54,642 nt of DNA from a virus. Shown here in pieces: positions 1 through 7,972 of this stretch. Under the pieces are notes generated by a model, which saw only the letters and a list, made by a program, of their open reading frames with translations, was not told the origin of the DNA and ran no database searches. The position numbers and the translations under genes are program-made. The DNA lies in the IMG/VR virus record IMGVR_UViG_3300024507_000127, positions 1-54,642 of that record. One strand, 5' to 3'. How positions within the stretch are numbered: the first letter of the stretch is position 1; each line of letters starts with the position of its first letter.

Positions 1-1
1 C

Positions 2-952
2 AATGAGTTTGAAATAGTATGGGAAGAAGATCATATTTTATCCTATAAATATCCTAGAATGTTTGCCCTTAAAAGACCTACATGGGAAGTAAATCCTACT
101 AGAAAGATTGATGATTTTAAGATTGCATTTTTAACAGATTTAGGAGATGCCATGATGCGTTTCCTATGTACCCCAACATATTCATCTGATGCTTTCTTCA
201 AACAAAAAGAGAAGTTAGAAAAATGTATGACATTGAGAAATCCACTGGATTCTCACAGGAGGTTTGATCCTGCTTTTAAGCCAGATCCAGAAAAAACTTA
301 TTATATTCATGCTGACCTTGCACAAAAGCACGATAAGTGTGCAGTAGCAATTGCACATGTTGAACGCTGGGTGAACATTCAGGTAATTAAAGATTACGAA
401 CAGGTTGCCCCAATTGTTGTTGTGGACGCAGTTGCATGGTGGGAACCAAAGGTTGAAGGTCCAGTAGACCTATCTGAAGTTAAAAAATGGATTATGAATT
501 TACGCAGAGAAGGATTTAATATTGGTACAGTTTCTTTTGACCGTTGGCAATCATTTGATATTCAGCAGGAGTTAAAAGCGGTAGGAATGAGAACTGATAC
601 TGTTTCTGTTGCTAAAAAACATTATGAAGACCTAGCAATGATGATATATGAAGAAAGAATTGCAATGCCTATGATTCCTTTACTTCTTGAGGAAATGAGT
701 GAACTAAAGATTATGAAAAATAATCGTGTAGATCACCCAAGAAAAAAATCTAAGGACTTGGCAGATGCCGTTTGTGGGGCGGTATTTGGAGCAATATCTC
801 ACACCAGTAGGGACTCTAATCTTGAGATTGAGGTTCATACATGGAGTTCTGCTACCCGACTTGCAGAGAAGCAAAGGGCTATGGTAGAATTAGATACTAA
901 GGAAATCCCCGACGAGGTTGAGGATTACCTTAATCAATATAAACTAATATAA
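2..952 (+). CDS. terL: Terminase large subunit, C-terminal part (5' truncated by window edge)
   Basis: The frame is open from base 2, so the gene begins outside the window; the first internal ATG at 59 is not a credible start. What remains is the RNase H-like nuclease half of a phage large terminase, which cuts concatemeric DNA during packaging. Visible acidic positions fit the nuclease: YIHADLAQKHD (about residue 86 counted from 59), VSFDRWQS (about 161) and the late KDLADAV (about 235). The Walker ATPase half is missing because it lies upstream. Assignment as TerL is inference from these motifs and length; it anchors the window as a tailed-phage genome. Confidence 0.85.
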   Translation, partial: NEFEIVWEEDHILSYKYPRMFALKRPTWEVNPTRKIDDFKIAFLTDLGDAMMRFLCTPTYSSDAFFKQKEKLEKCMTLRNPLDSHRRFDPAFKPDPEKTYYIHADLAQKHDKCAVAIAHVERWVNIQVIKDYEQVAPIVVVDAVAWWEPKVEGPVDLSEVKKWIMNLRREGFNIGTVSFDRWQSFDIQQELKAVGMRTDTVSVAKKHYEDLAMMIYEERIAMPMIPLLLEEMSELKIMKNNRVDHPRKKSKDLADAVCGAVFGAISHTSRDSNLEIEVHTWSSATRLAEKQRAMVELDTKEIPDEVEDYLNQYKLI

Positions 953-976
953 ATACGATGAATTATAAGGAGAAAA

Positions 977-2107
977 ATGAATTCATTTAAGAAGATCGCT
1001 CTTGGCGTGGTTGCAGCCCTGTCACTGAGCACAATTGTCGCAACACCTGCAAGTGCTGCCCCAATGACAGTGGCAATCACGGTTAATGGTTCTGCTCCGA
1101 CAAACAATGGTTTGTCAACAACAGCAGCCGTAGCACTTCCAGTTCCTTCAGATAACTCTGTAGATGCAACAGACGCTCTTAAGTTTGTTGCTACAGTAGA
1201 TACTGGCACAGTAGTTACAGTTTCAGCAACTAATGCTTCAATCATTCTTGCTACTGCAACATCTGCTGCTCCAGTAACAGCATCTGCTGGTTCTGCTTCT
1301 GCAACCATTGCAACTGGTACAGGCACAACTGCAACATTCTTTGTTTTTACAAAGACTACTGCTGTTGGTACTGTTGTAATTACAAATCAGGGTACAACTA
1401 CAACATATTATGTTCAGGGTACTGCTGGTAACGTAAATACAGTATCTGTTGCTGGTGATGATACCGCTGCATCAGGAACACAAAAAACTTATACAGTTAC
1501 AACTACTGACGTGTTTGGTAATAAAGTAACTGGCGTTGCTCTTACTGCAACTGTTTCTAATGGAACACTTGATACAGTAACTGCAACAACTGGTTCTGGA
1601 CTAACAAACTTTGGAACTGCTGACTTTAAGGTAACAATGGCTGCCTCTGGCAATGCTGTTGCTATTTTTGGTCTTGGTTCTTCTGTTACAGCACAGTCTG
1701 CAATTGCAGGTTTTGCTACTCCAGTTCTAACAGCATCAAAGGTAGTTGCAAATCGTGATCTTGCAACTGAACTTGCATCAATGACTGCTGCTCGTGATGC
1801 TGCTAATGCTGCACTTACTGCAGAAAAGGCTGCTTCTGCAAAGGCTCTTGCTGATGCAAAGGCTCTTTCTGATGCAGAACTATTGAAGGCTAACGCAGAA
1901 ATTGCAAAGTTAAAGGCTGAAGCCGTAACCGCTAAGGTTGCTTCAGACAAGGCTCTTGCTGATGCACAGGCTGCTGCTAAGACAGAACTAGATGCAGTTA
2001 AGGCAGAAAACGCTAAGGCTCTTGCTGCACTAAAGAAGTCATTCAATGCACTTATTGTTAAGTGGAATAAGGCTAATCCAAAAGCAAAAGTTGCACTTGT
2101 TAAGTAA
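977..2107 (+). CDS. Secreted bacterial-Ig-like protein with Ala/Lys coiled-coil tail
   Basis: Encodes 376 residues after a good ribosome site (AAGGAG, 7 bases before ATG). Residues 1-27 are a clear Sec signal peptide ending T-P-A-S-A. Then come Ser/Thr/Val-rich beta repeats; residues about 165-235 resemble a Big1/invasin-type immunoglobulin fold (DVFGNKVTGVALTATVSNG). The last 120 residues are an Ala/Lys/Glu-rich heptad stretch, probably a long coiled coil. It looks like an actinobacterial cell-surface protein rather than a virion protein. A terminator follows at 2127. Function unknown; superinfection exclusion or surface remodelling are only guesses. Confidence 0.75.
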   Translation: MNSFKKIALGVVAALSLSTIVATPASAAPMTVAITVNGSAPTNNGLSTTAAVALPVPSDNSVDATDALKFVATVDTGTVVTVSATNASIILATATSAAPVTASAGSASATIATGTGTTATFFVFTKTTAVGTVVITNQGTTTTYYVQGTAGNVNTVSVAGDDTAASGTQKTYTVTTTDVFGNKVTGVALTATVSNGTLDTVTATTGSGLTNFGTADFKVTMAASGNAVAIFGLGSSVTAQSAIAGFATPVLTASKVVANRDLATELASMTAARDAANAALTAEKAASAKALADAKALSDAELLKANAEIAKLKAEAVTAKVASDKALADAQAAAKTELDAVKAENAKALAALKKSFNALIVKWNKANPKAKVALVK

Positions 2108-2126
2108 TTAACAATTAAAAAAGATT

Positions 2127-2158
2127 AGGGCGCAGAGAAATCTGCGCTCTTTTCTTTT
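2127..2158 (+). terminator. Rho-independent terminator
   Basis: A ten-pair stem (2127-2136 with 2141-2150, one G-U) closed by a GAAA tetraloop is followed by a T-rich run. It ends the surface-protein gene before a new -10 box (TATAAT, 2166-2171). Confidence 0.9.
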
Positions 2159-2205
2159 ATCATGATATAATATGTATAATTAAACAATTAAATAGGAGTG
2201 CCCCC

Positions 2206-3819
2206 ATAAATAAATTCCTACGCATAATTGCAGTGGCAGGGATTGCTTTAAGTGGTTTGCTAACATTTCCAGAAAACGCATATGCAACCTGTGTAAATTA
2301 TATTGAATCACAAACTATTGCAGCAGCGTATAATGGTGATGAAGTTCCGACTGTACACACAATGGATACTTGCGGTGGAGATGATACCTCTTATCAAATA
2401 CCTATAGCAACAACAATTACGTTTGATGGAGTTCAATACTCAAATATTTATGCAACAACTAATTCTGTAATTACATTTGGACAACCAGACAATACGTATT
2501 GGCAGTATCCAAATACCCCATCTATATCTCTTTATTCTATGGATTGGGTTTCAGGATGGTATAACGCACCAGACACTCTTAACATATCTTATTCTGAAGG
2601 CGGATTTCAATTAGATCTAGAAGTAATTCCATTTGGACAATGGTCTGCCCCTACTCCAAGTAATATTAATATTATTGTTGCTATTACAAATACTGGTGGT
2701 ATTTCTGTAGCCTATAGTTATCAAGGTCCAGAATATCCTAACTTAAGAACAGGAGTAAGGCTTCATAGTGGTCAAATAGTTTCTCTTGAAGAGTGGGGTG
2801 CTACACAAATACAAGCAGGAGAACCAATCCCAACTTTGTCTGCAGAACCTATTCCAGAGCCTAGCCCAACACCAACTGGACCAACTCAAGAAGAAATAGC
2901 ATTTCAAGAAGAGGCTAGAGTAACTGCATCATTAATTGCAAATGCTATTGCTGCTGCTCAGTCAACTGTAGTGCCTGAGCCAGATCCAACTCCAGAGGTT
3001 ATAATTCCAACACCAGAACCAACTCCAGAACCAACACAAGAACCAGATATAGAGATTGAGCCAGAAATAATTACTCCAGAGGATCCAAGATTCCCTGATG
3101 ATATAGAACAAACTGAACCAGAAAATCCCAATCCTTCTCCAAGCCCTGATATAACAGATGGGGTAGATGAAGAGACTGATCCAACTCCAGAGCCTTCACA
3201 AGAGCCTTTACCTCAGCCAACGGATACAGATCTAAATTCAACTCCTGAACCAGAGCCAACTCTTGACGAACCTTCTGAAGAACCATCACAAGAAGATACT
3301 ATCATAAATCTTGTTCCAGAACAAGGCGAGGGTACCACTGAAGATTTAAGCAGAGTTATTGCTAATCTTACAAGCAAAGATAACAAGATAGTTAAACTAA
3401 CAGCGGATCAAATGGCTGCAATTGGAAATACATTGTTGGCATTAACAGAAGAAGCAAAGGCTGAGGTTGCAAAAAATCTTGGTGTAAAGTCAAATGAAGT
3501 AGAAATTCTTGCAAAATCAGCAAAAGATAACCCAGCAGTTGCTATTGCTATTGCAACATTTGCTGACAAGGCAGAACAAAATGCAGATGCTCCAATGCCA
3601 TACACTGTAGCAGATGCTATTACAGAAGCACAGGCTGATCAATTTTTATCTGATCCGTTAGGAACATTAACAAATATAGATTTTGATAAGGTATTTAGCC
3701 CATCTGAATGGGGTAAAGATATGACAGATGACCAAAGAGAAAAGGTTCAAGAGGTGGTAGTCCCTGTTATTTTAGTAGGAAATATAGTTAGTTCTGTTAT
3801 GTCAATAAGGAGGTTATAA
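2206..3819 (+). CDS. Secreted Pro-Glu-Pro-rich surface protein, apparent ATA start
   Basis: I place the start at ATA 2206: AGGAG lies at 2194-2198, seven bases upstream, and reading from there gives a textbook signal peptide (N-K-F-L-R, hydrophobic core, then N-A-Y-A). The nearest conventional start, GTG 2233, has no ribosome site and loses the positive n-region. The product is 537 residues: an N-terminal globular part (about 30-215), a long P-E-P/T-P-E-P spacer (about 215-370), an Ala-rich helical domain and a C-terminal hydrophobic segment followed by R-R-L, like a membrane anchor. Function unknown. The unusual start could also be a sequencing error or a point mutation of ATG. Confidence 0.7.
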   Translation: MNKFLRIIAVAGIALSGLLTFPENAYATCVNYIESQTIAAAYNGDEVPTVHTMDTCGGDDTSYQIPIATTITFDGVQYSNIYATTNSVITFGQPDNTYWQYPNTPSISLYSMDWVSGWYNAPDTLNISYSEGGFQLDLEVIPFGQWSAPTPSNINIIVAITNTGGISVAYSYQGPEYPNLRTGVRLHSGQIVSLEEWGATQIQAGEPIPTLSAEPIPEPSPTPTGPTQEEIAFQEEARVTASLIANAIAAAQSTVVPEPDPTPEVIIPTPEPTPEPTQEPDIEIEPEIITPEDPRFPDDIEQTEPENPNPSPSPDITDGVDEETDPTPEPSQEPLPQPTDTDLNSTPEPEPTLDEPSEEPSQEDTIINLVPEQGEGTTEDLSRVIANLTSKDNKIVKLTADQMAAIGNTLLALTEEAKAEVAKNLGVKSNEVEILAKSAKDNPAVAIAIATFADKAEQNADAPMPYTVADAITEAQADQFLSDPLGTLTNIDFDKVFSPSEWGKDMTDDQREKVQEVVVPVILVGNIVSSVMSIRRL

Positions 3820-3820
3820 T

Positions 3821-4030
3821 ATGAACATGATAGGTAAGATAGTTAAAGGTCTACTTAAATGGTTTAAGGCTGCAATTATTGAAAGTATTGCTCAGGTATT
3901 TACCATTTTGGGCTTTTTTATTGCTTGGCTTACCCTTACAGGTACTGCTCAACAAATCGTGGGATTAGCCACACTAGTATCTATAGTGCTATGGCTGGTT
4001 ACAATTCCCCTTCGTGAAGAAAAGGAATAA
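3821..4030 (+). CDS. Small membrane protein with two hydrophobic segments
   Basis: Encodes 69 residues; AGGAGG at 3809-3814 supports ATG 3821. An amphipathic lysine-rich N-terminus is followed by two hydrophobic segments (about 20-40 and 44-62) and a charged R-E-E-K-E tail. Size and topology are holin-like, and a CHAP endolysin lies four genes downstream, but a plain membrane accessory of the preceding anchored protein is equally possible. Confidence 0.7.
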   Translation: MNMIGKIVKGLLKWFKAAIIESIAQVFTILGFFIAWLTLTGTAQQIVGLATLVSIVLWLVTIPLREEKE

Positions 4031-4047
4031 CTGATATAATGGTGGGT

Positions 4048-4251
4048 ATGATCAGGATAATTGGAGTAGCCCTCCTAGGGCTATTGTTAACAGGATGTGG
4101 CTATGATGGTCACTATCGTTATCCTTGTCAAGATTCAGCCAATTGGGATAAAGCAGAATGTAATCCACCTGTTTGTGAAACAAGTGGAACATGCTCAAAA
4201 GACCTAGTTAGCAAAACAACATGGGAAGAATATCAAAAAAGTAAAGGGTAG
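4048..4251 (+). CDS. Small lipoprotein
   Basis: Encodes 67 residues with a short signal sequence and a lipobox L-T-G-C near residue 17, so the mature protein should be lipid-anchored. The mature part is Cys- and Pro-rich (Y-P-C, N-P-P-V-C, S-G-T-C). I chose ATG 4048 over 4039 because TATAAT (4035-4040) overlaps the upstream ATG and leaves seven bases to 4048, implying a leaderless message. In a lysis cluster a lipoprotein could act as a spanin; that is inference. Confidence 0.7.
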   Translation: MIRIIGVALLGLLLTGCGYDGHYRYPCQDSANWDKAECNPPVCETSGTCSKDLVSKTTWEEYQKSKG

Positions 4252-4254
4252 AGA

Positions 4255-4665
4255 ATGAGCAAAGAACGATTAACTCCACAAGAACTAGATGCTAGATTAA
4301 AATTTATTCTAGGCATTACACTTGGATCAATTTTATTTTTAACAGCAGTAGGAATTCTTTATGGACTACTGTTTGTAACTCAACCAATTGGAGCACAGTC
4401 AGAGAATGACAAAATGTTCTTCAACGTGCTTGGATCAGTTGCAACATTTATTACAGGAACACTTGCTGGTCTATTGATTGGTCAATCTGGTGCTAAAGAT
4501 ATTATGAAGGCACAACTTGATAATAAAGAGATGGATGCAAAGAACACTCAAGCAGATAAAAAACTTGAAGCAGAAATTGATGCTACTATGGCAAGGCTTG
4601 CAGCAAAACCAGATGGTCAGATGCCAGAGCCACAACCAGTAGATACAGATTGGGATAAGGATTAA
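4255..4665 (+). CDS. Two-TM membrane protein with cytoplasmic coiled-coil tail
   Basis: Encodes 136 residues: a charged N-terminus, transmembrane segments at about 19-40 and 58-78, then a Lys/Glu/Ala-rich helical tail ending in acidic residues. The start follows the lipoprotein by 3 bases and the stop precedes the endolysin by 2 bases, so they are co-transcribed and probably form the lysis module. Holin is the most likely role; a Mg-transporter-like accessory cannot be excluded. Confidence 0.7.
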   Translation: MSKERLTPQELDARLKFILGITLGSILFLTAVGILYGLLFVTQPIGAQSENDKMFFNVLGSVATFITGTLAGLLIGQSGAKDIMKAQLDNKEMDAKNTQADKKLEAEIDATMARLAAKPDGQMPEPQPVDTDWDKD

Positions 4666-4667
4666 TT

Positions 4668-5249
4668 ATGGCAGAGCAAGGTACGGCAGCACGTTTAATT
4701 GAGGTTGCTACAGCAGAACTAGGAACCATTGAGGGTCCAAAAGATAACGAAACAAAGTACGGTGCTTTTACTAAAGCAAACTTTCAACCATGGTGTGGTT
4801 CGTTTGTTATGTGGTGTGCAAATGAAGCGGGTGTAAAAGTTCCTAATACTGTTTATACTCCAGGTGGAGCACAAGCATTTAAGAAGGCTGGAGCATGGAT
4901 CGATGGAGATTTAGCAGATCCAGAACCAGGAGATATTGCCTATTTCGATTTCCCCTCAGATGGTGTCGATAGAATTTCTCACGTTGGAATTGTTATTAAA
5001 GATAATGAAGACGGAACTGTTTGGTGCATTGAAGGAAATACTAGCCCAGATAAAAAGGGTAGCCAGCGTAATGGTGGACAGGTTTCAAAAAAACTTCGTG
5101 CATTTAGAAAAAATAAACAAGGCGAAATGATTTCTATCGTAGGTTTTGGTCGTCCAAAATTTAAAGGTGACACTAAGGCTAAGGTAAAGACTGATAGTAC
5201 TGCTAAAAATACAAAAACCTGCCCAACCTGCGGACAAACTGTAAAATAA
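4668..5249 (+). CDS. CHAP-domain endolysin
   Basis: Encodes 193 residues. The CHAP/NlpC-type amidase core is clear: W-C-G-S-F-V-M-W-C with the nucleophilic Cys at about residue 43, the catalytic His in R-I-S-H-V-G-I-V (about 106) and the polar partner in I-E-G-N-T (about 124). It should cleave peptide bonds of host peptidoglycan during lysis. The C-terminus carries a Lys-rich linker and a C-P-T-C-G motif, possibly a minimal zinc or wall-binding tail. No signal peptide is visible, so export would depend on a holin such as the neighbouring membrane proteins. Confidence 0.88.
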   Translation: MAEQGTAARLIEVATAELGTIEGPKDNETKYGAFTKANFQPWCGSFVMWCANEAGVKVPNTVYTPGGAQAFKKAGAWIDGDLADPEPGDIAYFDFPSDGVDRISHVGIVIKDNEDGTVWCIEGNTSPDKKGSQRNGGQVSKKLRAFRKNKQGEMISIVGFGRPKFKGDTKAKVKTDSTAKNTKTCPTCGQTVK

Positions 5250-5255
5250 CGGTAT

Positions 5256-5284
5256 TTGACGTATAAAAATCTGTCTGCTATACT
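5256..5284 (+). promoter_or_regulatory. Sigma70-type promoter TTGACG-N17-TATACT
   Basis: -35 TTGACG at 5256-5261, 17-base spacer, -10 TATACT at 5279-5284, upstream of the Ntn-hydrolase gene. The leader of about 22 bases holds a weak purine-rich site (AAGGGG). Confidence 0.75.
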
Positions 5285-5312
5285 AGAAAGACAAGAAAAC
5301 TAAGGGGTTGGC

Positions 5313-5834
5313 ATGACTTGTATTGCTGCAATAATTAAAGATGGAAAGTCTTATATGGCTGGAGAAAGAGCCGTTGTAGATGAATCACAACAAATGAAAT
5401 CAGACATTCCTAAAATATGGAAGTCTGGAGATTATTTATTTGGCTATTGTGGCACCTTAGAAGGTCAAATAATTCAAAATAATTTTATACCACCTAAAGT
5501 TGAAGGTAATATAGATAAATTTATGCGTGGTAAATTTCTTGAATCAATTAAGTTATTTTATGATAAGTGGGGTATGCCTGCTGAAAAAGAGTCTGATTTA
5601 ACATTACTTATATGTGTTAAAGGCAGAATGTATGAACATGAATCTGCCAATTTAACCATGATATCCTATGACACAAATTTTGCTGCCATAGGTTCAGGTT
5701 CAGCCTACGCAATGGGTTCTTTACATGCCACCCAAAACTATAAAGATCCAAAGCGTAGGCTGACTCAAGCATTAGATGCTGCTATTTTATATAGTCCACA
5801 TTGTTTATATCCAATTGACTTTCTTAGCAAGTAG
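5313..5834 (+). CDS. Proteasome/HslV-like Ntn hydrolase
   Basis: Encodes 173 residues beginning M-T-C-I-A-A-I. Removal of Met would expose Thr, the nucleophile of proteasome beta and HslV subunits, and D-G/M-A-G-E-R resembles the next strand and turn of that fold. The later G-Y-C-G and I-G-S-G-S-A-Y-A-M-G motifs also match the family. It would be a self-contained peptidase subunit; no unfoldase ATPase is nearby. It might use a host ATPase or act as a peptidase or scaffold protease. Family call fairly firm, role inferred. Confidence 0.75.
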   Translation: MTCIAAIIKDGKSYMAGERAVVDESQQMKSDIPKIWKSGDYLFGYCGTLEGQIIQNNFIPPKVEGNIDKFMRGKFLESIKLFYDKWGMPAEKESDLTLLICVKGRMYEHESANLTMISYDTNFAAIGSGSAYAMGSLHATQNYKDPKRRLTQALDAAILYSPHCLYPIDFLSK

Positions 5835-5849
5835 GGATATACTTTATAT

Positions 5850-6053
5850 ATGAATCATATTAGTGAAGAAAATCTTTCTCCTGAAGAACAGGAGTTTGGT
5901 ATTTGGCTATCTAACGGCATTGAAAAAGGTTGGATTAGTGAGCCATACTGTCATACACATGACGGTGGATATCAGTATATGAGTGAAGAAGAGATAGAAG
6001 AATGGGAAGCAGGAGGCGACCCATGCGAACACGTTATTAGAATATTCATCTAA
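5850..6053 (+). CDS. Small acidic protein, unknown
   Basis: Encodes 67 residues, strongly acidic, with a central H-T-H-D-G-G motif and one Cys near the end. TATACT (5838-5843) followed by exactly six bases then ATG suggests a leaderless message. Not recognised. Confidence 0.6.
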   Translation: MNHISEENLSPEEQEFGIWLSNGIEKGWISEPYCHTHDGGYQYMSEEEIEEWEAGGDPCEHVIRIFI

Positions 6054-6068
6054 TATAAAAGGAGAAAA

Positions 6069-6887
6069 ATGAAAAAGGTAGTGGGGCTACTAGTAATTCT
6101 ATTTACTGCTGCGTTTTTGCCAGCGGTAAGTGCAAACCAAAAACCAGCAATTGCAATTCTAGATACAGCAGTAGATACAACCAAAGTAAATGTTGCATAT
6201 GAAGTATGTATTATGGAAGAAAAGCGTTGCCCAAATAAGCAGACTTTTCAGGAAGGTCCTGGATCTGCAACAATGATCAATCCAATCAATGGATTTGAGC
6301 ATGGTACACATATGTCTGCTATTGCACAAAAGGTAAATCCAAATATGGATATTATTTTTATTCGTATTGTTCCAGCAACAAATAGTGGAACTCTTGGTAT
6401 TTATACAGACAATACTATTAATGAAGCAATGAAGTGGGTTATTGCAAATAAAACTAAGTTTAATATTGTTGCAACATCTATTTCATTTGGATCAAATAGA
6501 TTTACAAAGAAGGGGCACTATTGTCCTGTAAATCAAAATCTTCGTAATACAATTGTTACATTGCAGTCAATGGGAGTAGCATCTTTATTTGCTGCTGGAA
6601 ATCGTTATGATAAAACTCGTGTAGACTACCCAGCCTGTATCTCGGAGGCTGTAGCAGTTGGAGCAATTGGAGAGCGTGGAAACATTGAAAACTATAGTAA
6701 TACTGGTGCAGAATTAGATTTTTATGCTCTTGGCACCCATGATGTAGTTGGAAGACGTATTATTGGAACTTCTGGTGCTACGGCAGCACTAGCAGCATTT
6801 TGGGCTAAATCATATCAGGGAGCATATCAGCCAACATATGATTTTCTTAAAAATAATTCTTCTCAACTTGCAGTAAATGTAGGGTAG
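6069..6887 (+). CDS. Secreted subtilisin-like serine protease (S8)
   Basis: Encodes 272 residues with a signal peptide (1-22, ending V-S-A) and AAGGAG before the start. The triad is visible in order: Asp in A-I-L-D-T-A-V-D (about 32), His in E-H-G-T-H-M-S-A (about 79) and Ser in G-T-S-G-A-T-A (about 237); the oxyanion Asn is in A-A-G-N-R (about 178). No propeptide of normal size is present. It should be exported and act outside or in the envelope, for example on host surface proteins. Secreted subtilases are unusual cargo for a phage. Confidence 0.85.
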   Translation: MKKVVGLLVILFTAAFLPAVSANQKPAIAILDTAVDTTKVNVAYEVCIMEEKRCPNKQTFQEGPGSATMINPINGFEHGTHMSAIAQKVNPNMDIIFIRIVPATNSGTLGIYTDNTINEAMKWVIANKTKFNIVATSISFGSNRFTKKGHYCPVNQNLRNTIVTLQSMGVASLFAAGNRYDKTRVDYPACISEAVAVGAIGERGNIENYSNTGAELDFYALGTHDVVGRRIIGTSGATAALAAFWAKSYQGAYQPTYDFLKNNSSQLAVNVG

Positions 6888-6890
6888 TGG

Positions 6891-6931
6891 TATAATAGGT
6901 AGTGCACCTGCCAAATGGGGGTGCACTACTT
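6891..6931 (+). promoter_or_regulatory. -10 box with inverted repeat over the Hsp20 transcription start
   Basis: TATAAT at 6891-6896 is followed at once by a ten-base perfect inverted repeat (6899-6908 with 6920-6929, extendable by two weak pairs). The expected start near 6903 falls in the left arm, so this looks more like an operator than a mRNA hairpin. It matches neither CIRCE nor HAIR heat-shock operators. Confidence 0.5.
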
Positions 6932-6953
6932 ACTCGCTGAAAAGGAGAACAAA

Positions 6954-7385
6954 ATGGTAAGTTCATTTACATTGGATCTTTTTAAGGATCCATTTTTTAT
7001 TGGTTTCAACCGTGAGTTGGACCGTTTTAATACAGTACATAACGTAGCAACACGTCAATCTTATCCACCTTATGATTTAATTAAGGTTGATGAAGATACC
7101 TATAAGTTGTCTGTAGCAGTTGCTGGCTTTACAAAAGATGATGTAAAGGTAACTGTTGAAGATGGAACTCTTATTGTAAAGGGTGAAATTACTACAGAAA
7201 CTGAAGGCGAAGCAATTCATAAGGGTATTGCAACACGAAAGTTTACCCGCACATTTGCTCTTGGTGAATATATGGAAGTAACTGGGGCAGAGATGAAAGA
7301 TGGAATGCTTCATATTGACATTGATCGCATTGTTCCAGAAGAAAAAAAGCCAAAGGAAATTGCAATCAAAGTTGCTAAAAAGTAA
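6954..7385 (+). CDS. Hsp20/alpha-crystallin small heat-shock protein
   Basis: Encodes 143 residues from ATG 6954, set by AAGGAG eight bases upstream. The alpha-crystallin domain runs from about 40 to 130, with Y-K-L-S-V-A-V-A-G-F early, G-T-L-I-V-K-G-E in the centre and a T-R-K-F-T-R-T-F-A-L strand. The canonical A-x-x-x-n-G-v-L is recognisable as A-E-M-K-D-G-M-L, and I-A-I-K is close to the C-terminal I-x-I motif. It would hold unfolded proteins, perhaps structural intermediates, during infection. It sits next to two protease-like genes. Confidence 0.9.
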   Translation: MVSSFTLDLFKDPFFIGFNRELDRFNTVHNVATRQSYPPYDLIKVDEDTYKLSVAVAGFTKDDVKVTVEDGTLIVKGEITTETEGEAIHKGIATRKFTRTFALGEYMEVTGAEMKDGMLHIDIDRIVPEEKKPKEIAIKVAKK

Positions 7386-7400
7386 TATACAATAGTAGAA

Positions 7401-7478
7401 CCCCACACAGGACTTAGGGTGGATTAGTTACCTACTTTATATTCCGTGGCTATTGTGCCTGGATTTCCCTGTGTGGGG
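7401..7478. ncRNA. Long-stem structured element
   Basis: An eleven-base perfect stem (7401-7411 with 7468-7478) encloses 56 bases without a tandem T run, so it is not an ordinary terminator. It lies between hsp20 and the HNH gene, whose TATAAT box (7493-7498) follows. It could be a processing site, an attenuator or a small RNA. Confidence 0.4.
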
Positions 7479-7508
7479 CTTGTATATTTTGATATAATAT
7501 TAAGTGCT

Positions 7509-7784
7509 ATGACTGAAAAAGAATTAGTACATAGACAAAAACAGCAATACAAAAAAAGGCTGGTAGAGATAAAGCAAGCCAGCGGATGTGTTGACTGCGG
7601 AGAAAATAATCATATAGTTCTTGATTTTGATCATGTTAGAGATAAAAAATATAATGTTTCTAGAATGATTCATGACGGTTTTTCGTGGAAGGCAATCATG
7701 AAAGAAGTACAAAAGTGTGAAGTTGTATGTGCCAATTGTCATAGAATACGTACATATGCTAGATTGACAACTAAGACAGCATAA
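7509..7784 (+). CDS. HNH-type endonuclease-like zinc protein
   Basis: Encodes 91 residues from ATG 7509 (TATAAT at 7493-7498). It shows C-V-D-C-G, then L-D-F-D-H-V (His of the HNH fold) and finally C-E-V-V-C-A-N-C-H-R, the usual layout of small phage HNH proteins with a structural zinc. Likely a nicking or homing-type nuclease. HNH nucleases often assist terminases; linkage to packaging here is inference. Confidence 0.75.
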   Translation: MTEKELVHRQKQQYKKRLVEIKQASGCVDCGENNHIVLDFDHVRDKKYNVSRMIHDGFSWKAIMKEVQKCEVVCANCHRIRTYARLTTKTA

Positions 7785-7798
7785 GGTATACTTAAGTT

Positions 7799-7972
7799 AT
7801 GCCAGTATACGATTATAAGTGTTTGCAGTGTTCTTCTAGCATTGAATTTCAGCGTGGTTTTGGTGAAGATAGAGAACCAGTTTGCTGTGGAAATACAATG
7901 CAAAGACAGTGGTCATCTCCTGGCGTTTTATTTAATGGTTCAGGGTTTTATTCAACAGATAATAGAAAGTAG
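7799..7972 (+). CDS. FmdB-family zinc ribbon microprotein
   Basis: Encodes 57 residues starting M-P-V-Y-D-Y-K-C-L-Q-C, the diagnostic FmdB/CxxC_CXXC start, with a second Cys pair (V-C-C-G) near residue 30. TATACT at 7787-7792 and a six-base gap to ATG suggest a leaderless transcript. Function of the family is poorly defined; it probably binds zinc. Confidence 0.75.
   Translation: MPVYDYKCLQCSSSIEFQRGFGEDREPVCCGNTMQRQWSSPGVLFNGSGFYSTDNRK

Noticed and set aside
934-2046. Minus-strand open frames over the surface-protein gene
   Set aside because: Low-complexity Ala/Val shadows of a plus-strand gene that has a signal peptide, ribosome site and terminator.
3071-3605. Minus-strand open frames under the PEP-rich gene
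   Set aside because: They are shadows of the repeated Pro-Glu-Pro codons and have no start signals.
6899-6929. CIRCE or HAIR heat-shock operator before hsp20
   Set aside because: Arm sequences do not match either consensus.
7077-7406. Minus-strand Cys/Phe-rich frame over hsp20
   Set aside because: The plus-strand Hsp20 domain is unambiguous; the antisense frame has no SD or promoter.
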